6,406 bases of DNA, taken from assembly GCA_947500965.1 (NCBI GenBank), contig CANMWW010000140.1, positions 1-6,406 of the forward strand, written 5' to 3'. Source of the stretch: Alphaproteobacteria bacterium (GTDB lineage: Bacteria; Pseudomonadota; Alphaproteobacteria; CACIAM-22H2). This document shows, piece by piece, positions 1 through 5,869 of the stretch. Position 1 is the stretch's first letter. Each line of letters starts with the position of its first letter. The notes below the pieces were generated by a model that did no database searches, was not told the origin of the DNA, and saw nothing but the letters and a program-made list of their open reading frames with translations. The translations under genes were made by a program, and so were the position numbers.

Positions 1-351
1 CCCGCCGAGCCGCTCCTTGACGGCGTTGGTCCAGCCGGCCGCGATGCGCATGCCGACGAGCTTCTGCATCGGCGCGACGGCGCCGCCGCAGATCGACGCC
101 GGCGCCGCGTCGGTCGAGGCCTCGACCGCGCGCACGACCATCTCGTCGTCGAGCGTCAGGCGCACCCACATGTCGTGGAGCGGCTCGCCCGCCGGCACGA
201 GGCGCGGCTCGGCGCGCAGCTGCAGGTCCTCGTCGCGCGTGTCGGTCATCCGCCCCTCGATGTCCCAGAGCCCGTCGTCGCGGCGATAGCCGCGGCACTC
301 GATGCGGCGGAGATGGACGGGCTGGCGCGCGACGGGGGGCGGGAGGGGCAT
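1..351 (-). CDS. DUF2889 domain protein, 3' end cut by window edge
   Basis: Reading leftward from the ATG at 351, the frame stays open to base 1, giving 117 residues with no stop, so the C-terminus lies outside the window. The N-terminus (MPLPPPVARQPVHLRRIECR, then GYRRDDGLWDIEGRMTDT) has the arrangement I recognise from DUF2889 proteins: a proline-rich start, an R-x-I-x-C/R-x-Y/F-R-R-D-DG-W-x-EG segment, then a GEPLHDMWVRLT block near residue 60 and a GWTNAVKERLGG block at the visible end. No signal peptide or membrane segment is visible. The function of the family is not known to me. It follows the SDR gene by 16 bp on the same strand, so it is probably the third gene of that operon. The Shine-Dalgarno sequence is weak, so translation may be coupled to the gene before. 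The start is chosen because it matches the family's usual N-terminus. Confidence 0.85.
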   Translation of the reverse strand, partial: MPLPPPVARQPVHLRRIECRGYRRDDGLWDIEGRMTDTRDEDLQLRAEPRLVPAGEPLHDMWVRLTLDDEMVVRAVEASTDAAPASICGGAVAPMQKLVGMRIAAGWTNAVKERLGG

Positions 352-367
352 CCTGTGCTGCCGCGGC

Positions 368-1126
368 TCAGATGAATCCGCCGTTCACGTGGATGCACTG
401 CCCCGTGACGTAGGACGCGTCTGGAGAGGCGAGGAAGGCGACGGCCGCCGCGACCTCGTCGGGCTCCCCGATGCGCCGCATCGGGATCTTGGCGGCGAGC
501 GCGTCCCACTCCGCGGCCGACAGGAACTGCTCGGTGTTGTGCGGCTTGCGGATCAGGCCCGGCACGACCGCGTTGACCGTGATCCCGTCCGGGGCGAACT
601 GCGTCGCCGCGGCGCGGACCATGGTCTCCATCGCCGCCTTGATCGGCCCGGAGCCCGGATAGACCGGGTAGTCGTTGCGGAAGATGTGCGCGCAATGCGT
701 GCTGATCGCCACGACGCGCGGATGGGTGCCCCTGGCGAGCAGCGGCGCCGCGGCCGTCAGCATCTCGAAGAGGCCGCCGAGCATCGCCGCGTACATGTAG
801 TCGAGGTCCGCGCGGGTCAGTTCGCCGATCAGCTTGCGGTCGGGGAAGCCGGCATTGGCGACGACCACGTCCACGCGCCCGAACGCGGCGCGCGTCGCCT
901 CGACCAGCGCGGCGCCCTTGCCCTTCTCCGCGAGGTCGCCCGTCTCGATCGCGGTCTCGGCCCCGCGCGCGCGCAGGGCCGTGGCCACCCGCGCGCAGCC
1001 CGCGCGGTTATGCGCCGCATGCACGAGGATGCCGGTGCCCGGTGCGGCGAGGCGAAGCGCGATGGCCTCGCCGATGCCGCTGCCCGAGCCGGTGACGAGG
1101 ATGCCGCGCGCGACGTTTCCGGACAT
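368..1126 (-). CDS. SDR family oxidoreductase with a non-canonical active site
   Basis: This 252-residue protein has classical SDR length and fold order. The dinucleotide-binding motif TGSGSGIG is at residues 12-19, the D64 region follows beta-3, NAG is at 91-93, the beta-5 serine is at S142 (AIST), the alpha-5 lysine is at K163, a VNAVVPG block is at 184-190, and the C-terminus ends in an HVNGGFI segment. By family knowledge it is a cytoplasmic NAD(P)-dependent alcohol/ketone oxidoreductase; the substrate is unknown. The classical YxxxK motif is altered: the residue four before K163 is Ser159, and the nearest Tyr is Y156, seven before. K163 is fixed by its usual 22-residue distance to N185 of VNAVVPG, so this is not a misalignment. 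A strong AGGAGG Shine-Dalgarno (1142-1137 on the minus strand) lies 10 bases before the ATG and supports this start. It sits 22 bp after the upstream SDR, in the same operon. Confidence 0.93.
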   Translation of the reverse strand: MSGNVARGILVTGSGSGIGEAIALRLAAPGTGILVHAAHNRAGCARVATALRARGAETAIETGDLAEKGKGAALVEATRAAFGRVDVVVANAGFPDRKLIGELTRADLDYMYAAMLGGLFEMLTAAAPLLARGTHPRVVAISTHCAHIFRNDYPVYPGSGPIKAAMETMVRAAATQFAPDGITVNAVVPGLIRKPHNTEQFLSAAEWDALAAKIPMRRIGEPDEVAAAVAFLASPDASYVTGQCIHVNGGFI

Positions 1127-1148
1127 GGGGACGTTTCCTCCTGCCGTG

Positions 1149-1892
1149 TCAGGGAAGGGCGCGGTGGCCGCCGTCGACGGTCAGCACCTCGCCCGACATG
1201 AACCCGTTGGTCATCAGCAGCATCGCCGCCATGCCGCATTCCTCCGCCGTGCCGACGCGCCCGACCGGAAGCCGCGCGGCCATCGCCGCGAGGCGCTCGG
1301 CCTTGTCGTGGGCGTGGACGGCGTCGAGCAGAGGGGTGTCGACGAGGCTTGGCGCGATCACGTTGCAGCGCAGCCCGAGCTCGGCGAACTCCAGCGCCAG
1401 CGAGCGAACGCCCGCGTTGAGCGCGCCGTTGATGCAGCCGCCGATGACGTAGCCCTTGACCGTCCGCTCGGCGGCGACGCCCGTGAAGAACACGACCGAG
1501 CCGCCCTTGCGCATGTGGCGGCGCGCGTCCCACGCGGCCCAGAAGGGCCCCCAGAACTTGCTCTCGAAGGCCTCGCGGGCGTTGGCGTCGTCGAGCTCGG
1601 AGTAGAGGAGTGGCTTCACCGTCGAGCCAGGCAGCACCAGGTGGTCGAACGGCGCTTCGTCCGCGAGGAAGCGCGCGACCGCGGCGCGGTCCTCGACCGC
1701 CAGCGCGCGCCGCGAGACCGGGCGCCCGCCGCGCGCCTCCAGAGCCTTCGCGGCGCCCTCGAGGCGCCCGGGATTGCGCGCCGCGATCGCGAGCGCCGCG
1801 CCATGGTCCGCGGCGAGTTCCGCCGTCGCGAGGCCCATGCCCGCCGAGCCGCCGATGACGACGACCTTGCGTCCGTCCAGCCTGAAACCCAC
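1149..1892 (-). CDS. Atypical SDR family protein, GTG start preferred
   Basis: From the GTG at 1892 this is a 247-residue SDR. It has a beta-1 glycine motif GGSAGMG (residues 14-20), an AARN turn after beta-2 (37-40), an ESKFWGP stretch at 110-116, a C-terminal APSLVDTP segment near 179-186 and a VDGGHRALP end. The usual catalytic residues are absent: aligning from N177 of CNVIAP puts Asn155 where the catalytic Lys should be and Gly151 where Tyr should be, and beta-5 reads FFTG rather than an S-containing strand. The KFWG stretch and an NGAL(N/E) sequence in alpha-5 are, as I recall, hallmarks of a distinct SDR clade lacking YxxxK, so this looks like a family trait and not damage. It binds NAD(P) by inference; the reaction is unknown. 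First gene of the leftward operon. The frame also has an ATG at 1964, but the added 24 residues do not look like an SDR N-terminus, and the GTG has a GAGGGGG Shine-Dalgarno 6 bases before it. Confidence 0.88.
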   Translation of the reverse strand: MGFRLDGRKVVVIGGSAGMGLATAELAADHGAALAIAARNPGRLEGAAKALEARGGRPVSRRALAVEDRAAVARFLADEAPFDHLVLPGSTVKPLLYSELDDANAREAFESKFWGPFWAAWDARRHMRKGGSVVFFTGVAAERTVKGYVIGGCINGALNAGVRSLALEFAELGLRCNVIAPSLVDTPLLDAVHAHDKAERLAAMAARLPVGRVGTAEECGMAAMLLMTNGFMSGEVLTVDGGHRALP

Positions 1893-1898
1893 CCCTTG

Positions 1899-1905
1899 CC
1901 CCCTC
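1899..1905 (-). promoter_or_regulatory. Ribosome binding site deciding the GTG start of the SDR at 1892
   Basis: On the minus strand the bases read GAGGGGG, and the GTG at 1892 follows after 6 bases. This spacing is standard, and the protein started there has the expected short lead before beta-1 (RLDGRKVVVIGG). It favours GTG over the in-frame ATG at 1964. It partly overlaps an 8-bp palindrome, CTCGCGAG, at 1903-1910, which could modulate access to the site; that last point is conjecture. Confidence 0.55.
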
Positions 1906-1914
1906 GCGAGAGAT

Positions 1915-1932
1915 CCCGCTTTACATCGCGGG
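1915..1932. repeat. Short inverted repeat in the divergent region
   Basis: CCCGC (1915-1919) and GCGGG (1928-1932) are perfect 5-bp inverted arms around an 8-base AT-richer loop, TTTACATC. It lies in the presumed 5' leader of the leftward operon, 23 bases or more before the GTG at 1892. It could be a small hairpin in that leader or a protein-binding site. With such short arms in GC-rich DNA it may also be chance. Confidence 0.25.
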
Positions 1933-1959
1933 CGAGCATCATTCACGGTGCATCGTCGT

Positions 1960-1973
1960 TGCAAGCGCTTCGT
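1960..1973. promoter_or_regulatory. Candidate LacI-family-type operator
   Basis: The 14 bases TGCAAGCGCTTCGT contain a perfect 8-bp palindrome, AAGCGCTT (1963-1970), and match 12 of 14 positions of the symmetric form TGNAAGCGCTTNCA, typical of LacI/CcpA-family operators with a central CG. The left half-site is intact and the right half-site deviates at its last two bases. The AGCGC at 1964-1968 also pairs with GCGCT at 1975-1979 across a 6-base spacer, so a different inverted repeat could be the true site. It lies about 33 bases before the racemase ATG and overlaps the candidate minus-strand -35 element, where a repressor could control both operons. No LacI regulator gene is in the window, so the assignment is inference from the motif alone. 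Confidence 0.3.
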
Positions 1974-2005
1974 GGCGCTGGCCTCGGCGTCGGGGGGAGA
2001 AGAGC

Positions 2006-3028
2006 ATGCGTTTCGCGCGCACGGTCACGGTCGTCGGCTGCCAGGTCGGCGGCGAGGAGAACAACGTCATCACGGGCGGCGTCCTGCCCCCGCCGGGCCG
2101 CACCGTCTTCGAGATGAAGCGCTGGCTGGAGACGGAGGGCGACGACCTGCGCAAGTGGCTGCTGCTCGAACCGCGCGGCAAGCCGACGCTGTGCGTGAAC
2201 CTCGTCGTCCCGCCCTGCGACCCGCGTGCCAACGCCGGCTTCATCATCATGGAGTCGACCGACTACCCGCCGATGTCCGGGTCGAACACGATCTGCACGA
2301 CGACCGTGCTTCTCGAGACCGGCATGCTGAAGATGGTGGAGCCGGAGACGCGTCTCGTGCTCGAGACGCCAGGTGGCCTCGTCGGCGTGGTCGCGACCTG
2401 CCGCGACGGCAAGGTGCTGCGCGTGCGCTTCACCAACGTGCCGTCCTTCGCCACCCATCTCGACGCGCATGTCGAGGTGCCCGGCATGGGCACCGTAAGG
2501 CTGGACGTCGCCTATGGCGGCGCGTTCTTCGCGGTCGTCGACGCGAAGTCGCTGGGCTTCGAGGTCAAGCCGCACGAGGCGCGCGACCTGGTGGCGACCG
2601 GGCAGCGCATCAAGCACGCCGCGGCGGAACAGCTGCCGGTGGTCCATCCGGAGAACCCCGGGATCCACACGATCACCTTCACCGAGTTCGCGATGCCCTT
2701 CGAGGGGGCGGGCTCGCGCAGCCGCAACGCGGTGATCGTGTCGCCGGGACGCATCGACCGCAGCCCCTGCGGCACCGGCACCTCGGCGCGCCTCGCCGTG
2801 CTGCACGCCAAGGGGCTGCTGCGCGCGGGCGAGGGCTTCACCCACTGCTCCATCATCGGCTCGGAGTTCGAGGGCGCCATCGCGTCGGAGACGCAGGTCG
2901 GCGACCGCCCGGGCATCGTCACCACCATCGCGGGACAGGCCTGGATCACCGGGATCTTCCAGCACGGCTACGATCCCACCGACCCGTTCCGCGACGGCTA
3001 CACGCTTCCCGACCTCTGGTACGAGTGA
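2006..3028 (+). CDS. Proline racemase superfamily protein, Ser/Cys type (probable 3-hydroxyproline dehydratase-like)
   Basis: This 340-residue protein has proline racemase family length and order: an N-terminal half with LLEPRG (53-58) and the first active-site loop MSGSNTIC at 90-97, a central VAYGGAFF block (168-175), and a second active-site loop DRSPCGTGTSAR at 251-262, ending with the family's QAWITG (311-316). Proline racemases and 4-hydroxyproline epimerases carry Cys in both loops. Here the first Cys is Ser91, the usual following His is Ser93, and the second Cys (C255) is kept. In this superfamily Ser/Cys or Thr/Cys members are mostly trans-3-hydroxy-L-proline dehydratases, though some Ser/Cys members epimerise 4-hydroxyproline, so dehydratase is likely but not certain. 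It is cytoplasmic, with no signal peptide. It is the first gene of the rightward operon; GGGGGAG 6 bases upstream supports the ATG. It is adjacent to a diverged Cys/Cys paralogue. Confidence 0.92.
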   Translation: MRFARTVTVVGCQVGGEENNVITGGVLPPPGRTVFEMKRWLETEGDDLRKWLLLEPRGKPTLCVNLVVPPCDPRANAGFIIMESTDYPPMSGSNTICTTTVLLETGMLKMVEPETRLVLETPGGLVGVVATCRDGKVLRVRFTNVPSFATHLDAHVEVPGMGTVRLDVAYGGAFFAVVDAKSLGFEVKPHEARDLVATGQRIKHAAAEQLPVVHPENPGIHTITFTEFAMPFEGAGSRSRNAVIVSPGRIDRSPCGTGTSARLAVLHAKGLLRAGEGFTHCSIIGSEFEGAIASETQVGDRPGIVTTIAGQAWITGIFQHGYDPTDPFRDGYTLPDLWYE

Positions 3029-3036
3029 GTCCCGTC

Positions 3037-4074
3037 ATGGCCATCGGCTTCCGGCGCACCATCAACACCGTCGACTCCCACACCGAGGGCAACCCGACGC
3101 GCGTGATCGTGGGAGGCGTCCCGGTCCCGCCCGGCGCGACCCTGCTCGACAAGCGCGCCTGGCTCTGGCGCAACGACGACGCGCTGCGCCGGATGCTCAA
3201 CTTCGAGCCGCGGGGCAGCGGCATGATGTGCTCGGTGCTGCTCCTGCCGCCGCAGAGCCCGGGCGCCGACTTCTCGGTCGTCATCATGGAGCAGGACGAG
3301 TACGTCCCGATGTGCGGCCACTGCATCATCGGCACGGCGACGACCGTCGTCGCGACCGGGATGGTGCCCGTCGTCGAGCCGGAGACGGTGGTGCGCTTCG
3401 ACACGCCGGCCGGCCTCGTCACCTGCCATGTCAGGGTCTCGGGCGGCGCGCCGCGCTCCGTCTACTTCGACAACGTCGAGAGCTTCGAGCTCATGCGCGC
3501 CGCGCCGCTCGACGTGGAGGGTATCGGCCGCATCCTCGTCGACATCGCCTATGGTGGCGACTTCTACTGCTTCGTCGACGCCGACGCGATCGGCCTGGAG
3601 CTGAGCCCGCACAACGACGCGGCGCTGATCTCCGCCTGGCGCCGCATCCGCGCCGCCGTCGGCCAGCAGCTGAAGGTCGTCCATCCGGAGCGCCCGGACA
3701 TCGACGTGTGCTACCAGGTGCTGTTCACCTCGGCGCGCACGACCACCGGCGACTATCGCCAGACGATCCTCTGCCCGCCGGGCTCGCTCGACCGCAGCCC
3801 CTGCGGCACGGGCACGTCGGCGCGCACGGCGCTGCTGCATGGGCGCGGCGAGATCGCGCTCGGCCAGTCGCGCCGCTTCGAGGGCGTGCTCGGAACGTAC
3901 TTCACCGGCACGCCGATCCGCGCCGAGACGCGCGGCGGCATCACCTATGTCGTGCCGCGGGTCGAGGGGCGCGCCTGGATCACGGGCTTCCACAACTTCG
4001 TCCTCGACCACGACGACCCGCTGCCCGAGGGGTTCCGGATCGGGCCGGTGCCGGCGACCGGCTCGCGGTTCTGA
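3037..4074 (+). CDS. Proline racemase superfamily protein, Cys/Cys type (racemase/epimerase-like)
   Basis: From the ATG at 3037 this is a 345-residue protein beginning MAIGFRRTINTVDSHTEGNP. The D-S/T-H-T-x-G-x-P-T/V-R N-terminal motif is classic for the proline racemase family. The first active-site loop is MCGHCIIG at 92-99 with C93 and H95 intact, an IAYGGDFYCFVDA block spans 170-182, and the second loop is DRSPCGTGTSAR at 252-263 with C256. With both catalytic cysteines present it is expected to move the alpha proton of a proline-like imino acid, as in proline racemase or 4-hydroxyproline 2-epimerase; which substrate cannot be told here. It follows the Ser/Cys paralogue by 8 bp and precedes the mutase by 4 bp, so it is cotranscribed. 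The frame is open far upstream, to 1774, but the upstream part is a shadow of the preceding gene; GAGTGAG 7 bases before the ATG and the family N-terminus fix the start. Confidence 0.93.
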   Translation: MAIGFRRTINTVDSHTEGNPTRVIVGGVPVPPGATLLDKRAWLWRNDDALRRMLNFEPRGSGMMCSVLLLPPQSPGADFSVVIMEQDEYVPMCGHCIIGTATTVVATGMVPVVEPETVVRFDTPAGLVTCHVRVSGGAPRSVYFDNVESFELMRAAPLDVEGIGRILVDIAYGGDFYCFVDADAIGLELSPHNDAALISAWRRIRAAVGQQLKVVHPERPDIDVCYQVLFTSARTTTGDYRQTILCPPGSLDRSPCGTGTSARTALLHGRGEIALGQSRRFEGVLGTYFTGTPIRAETRGGITYVVPRVEGRAWITGFHNFVLDHDDPLPEGFRIGPVPATGSRF

Positions 4075-4078
4075 CCCC

Positions 4079-5869
4079 ATGGCGGCCCGTCCCCTGGCGC
4101 GCGCCGAGGTCCTGCCCGAGCCCGCGCTCCCGGATTGCGGAGAGATCGTCGCGCGCGGCCGCGCCCTCGCGCGCGTCGCGCAGGTGGCGCGCGGCAGGTT
4201 CCTGTCCCACCACGACGTGCCCTCGGAGGCCGAGTACAAGCGCAGGCGCATGGCCGAGGGCGTGATCATGCAGCACGCGCAGATCGGCTTCCGCGACAAG
4301 TCGAAGAGCCGCCGCGCCTGGTACGAGATCTGGAACGCGCTCGACCGCCAGGGCCTGCGCGTCGACCGCTACGGCATCTGCCTCGACTGGTCGATGGGCC
4401 ATCCCGTGGCGAGCCGCGCCGAGCGCGGGCGCGGCACGGGCATGATCCTCGAGGGCATCGAGGACTTCGTCGCGCTCACCTCCGAGGCGCCCGTGGCGCC
4501 GCATTTCGGCGACTTCGTGATCGGCATGCCCTCGGCGGTGGAGAACACCGTCGCAGCGCTCGCCGCCGGCGCGACATCGGTCGGCAACCTTGGCCAGTAC
4601 TTCACCTTCCGGCTGCCGGAGTGGCACGACGACGTCGCGACCACCGAGGCGACCGTCGAGGCGCTGGCGCTGATGGCGGCACAGCCCGTCGAGGTGCTGA
4701 TCCACTCGAACCTCGACGACGGCTTCGCCCCGCTCTTCACCGACCTGTCCTGCACCTTCGGCGCCGCGCTGCTGGAGCGCCACGTCGTCGAGGACCTGCT
4801 GGGCGGGCGGCTGTCGCACTGCTTCGGCAACACCTTCACCGACCCGGCGACGCGGCTGGCCTTCCAGCGCGCGCTCGCGCGGGGCCGCGAGGCCGTGCCG
4901 GGGACGATGATCTACGGCAACACGGTCGTCTACGAGGCGGACCGCGTGTCGAACTATGGCGGGCTCAGCGCGTACCTGCTTGCCGACGCGCTGGGGCAGC
5001 GGCTCATGCCATCCGGCCACGCGATCAACCCCGTGCCGATCACCGAGGGCGTCCGCATCCCGGACATCGACGAGGTGATCGACGTGCAACTTGTCTGCGC
5101 CAAGCTCGTCGAGCAGTCCGAGCTCTGGCTGCCGATGGTCGACCTGCCGCGCACCGACGCGATCGCCGACGCGATCGTTGCGGGCGGCGAGCGCTTCCGC
5201 GACCGGGTCCTCTCGGGCCTGCGCGAGGCCGGGATCCGGACCGACGACGCCTTCGAGCTCCTTCTCGCGATCCGGCGCATCGGCCCGAAGCGCCTCGAGG
5301 AGCTCTACGGGCCGGGTGCCGAGGACGAGGCGGCGCCGCGCGGGCGAAGGCCGCACGTGCCCTCGACGACGATGACGGCGCTCGCGCGCGCCGCCGAGAA
5401 GAAGATCCGCGGCTTCGACCCCGCGCTGCGGGCAGACCTGTCCGGCGCGGGCCTGCGCGCGGTCGTCGCCTGCACCGACGTCCACGAATACGGCAAGATC
5501 CTGATCGAGGAGATCCTGCGCGGCGTGGGCGTCGGGATCGTCGACGCGGGCGTGCATGCCGACCCGGCCAACCTCGTCGCGAAGGCGCGCGCGAGCAAGG
5601 CTGACGCGATCGCGCTCTCCACCTACAACGGCGTCGCGCTCGACTACGTGCAGGCGCTGCGCGCGGCGATGCGCGAGGCGGGCCTCGCGATCCCGGTCTT
5701 CATCGGCGGGCGCCTCAACCAGGTTCCGCAGAATTCCAACACCTCGCTGCCCGTGGACGTCTCCGCGGACATCGCGGCGGCGGGCGCCACGCCCTGCACG
5801 ACGCCGGACGACCTCGTGCTGCCCCTGGCGAGGATGGCGCGCGAGAGGAGCAAGGGAGCGAAGCCATGA
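4079..5869 (+). CDS. Cobalamin-dependent protein, probable single-chain B12 mutase of unknown substrate
   Basis: From the ATG at 4079 this is a 596-residue protein. Residues of about 456-585 form a B12-binding Rossmann domain: D467-V-H469-E-Y-G472 is the DxHxxG motif whose His ligates cobalt, an LSTYN segment with S514 sits where the SxL motif is expected, and G543-G544 (FIGGR) is the GG motif. Residues of about 40-400 would be the catalytic domain, rich in short beta/alpha-like units (for example GMPSAVENTVAALAAGATSV at 149-168) and plausibly a TIM barrel. A charged, Pro/Ala-rich linker runs about 405-430. This order and size resemble the glutamate (methylaspartate) mutase E and S subunits joined into one chain, so a radical carbon-skeleton mutase is my best inference. 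An aminomutase, a methyltransferase-like or a non-catalytic B12 protein is not excluded. No Shine-Dalgarno is visible; translation is probably coupled to the racemase stop 4 bp upstream. No signal peptide or membrane segment. Confidence 0.85.
   Translation: MAARPLARAEVLPEPALPDCGEIVARGRALARVAQVARGRFLSHHDVPSEAEYKRRRMAEGVIMQHAQIGFRDKSKSRRAWYEIWNALDRQGLRVDRYGICLDWSMGHPVASRAERGRGTGMILEGIEDFVALTSEAPVAPHFGDFVIGMPSAVENTVAALAAGATSVGNLGQYFTFRLPEWHDDVATTEATVEALALMAAQPVEVLIHSNLDDGFAPLFTDLSCTFGAALLERHVVEDLLGGRLSHCFGNTFTDPATRLAFQRALARGREAVPGTMIYGNTVVYEADRVSNYGGLSAYLLADALGQRLMPSGHAINPVPITEGVRIPDIDEVIDVQLVCAKLVEQSELWLPMVDLPRTDAIADAIVAGGERFRDRVLSGLREAGIRTDDAFELLLAIRRIGPKRLEELYGPGAEDEAAPRGRRPHVPSTTMTALARAAEKKIRGFDPALRADLSGAGLRAVVACTDVHEYGKILIEEILRGVGVGIVDAGVHADPANLVAKARASKADAIALSTYNGVALDYVQALRAAMREAGLAIPVFIGGRLNQVPQNSNTSLPVDVSADIAAAGATPCTTPDDLVLPLARMARERSKGAKP

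Larger units (their letters stand above)
1893..2005. promoter_or_regulatory. Divergent intergenic control region
   Basis: This 113-bp stretch separates the leftward SDR operon from the rightward racemase/mutase operon and must hold the promoters of both if they are transcribed from here. It is locally less GC-rich around 1920-1965 than the flanking genes. On the minus strand a weak promoter candidate is TTGCAA (1964-1959) followed after 15 bases by AATGAT (1943-1938). This would start transcription downstream of the ATG at 1964 and so also favours the GTG start at 1892. On the plus strand TTTACA (1920-1925) could be a -35 element, but I see no good -10 at the right distance. A GGGGGAG Shine-Dalgarno (1993-1999) lies 6 bases before the ATG at 2006. 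Confidence 0.5.

Noticed and set aside
1903..1910. CTCGCGAG palindrome as an operator
   Set aside because: An 8-bp palindrome of C/G/A/T in DNA this GC-rich is expected by chance, and it has no extended symmetry.
302..2117. Long plus-strand open frames across the two SDR genes (302-1201 and 834-2117)
   Set aside because: Compositionally biased translations with no family match; the minus strand has clear SDR motifs, Shine-Dalgarno sites and operon spacing.
1774..3036. Open frame continuing upstream of the Cys/Cys racemase, which would give a 766-residue fusion
   Set aside because: The upstream residues are Arg/Ala/His-rich out-of-frame readings of the neighbouring genes; the family N-terminus begins at the ATG at 3037.
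2754..3809. Identical 22-bp stretch at 2754-2775 and 3788-3809, a possible direct repeat
   Set aside because: Both copies encode the conserved DRSPCGT active-site loop in the two paralogues, so the identity reflects protein conservation and shared codon use, not a mobile or regulatory repeat.
3839..4078. Upstream extension of the mutase frame to 3839 (676 residues)
   Set aside because: The extension lies wholly inside the racemase gene and reads as Arg/Ser-rich shadow sequence; the ATG at 4079 directly after the racemase stop is the natural coupled start.
2998..5557. Two long minus-strand open frames opposite the racemase and mutase genes (433 and 525 codons)
   Set aside because: They are antisense shadows in GC-rich DNA with Arg/Ala/Asp/Val-rich low-complexity translations and no recognisable motif, while the plus strand encodes clear protein families.
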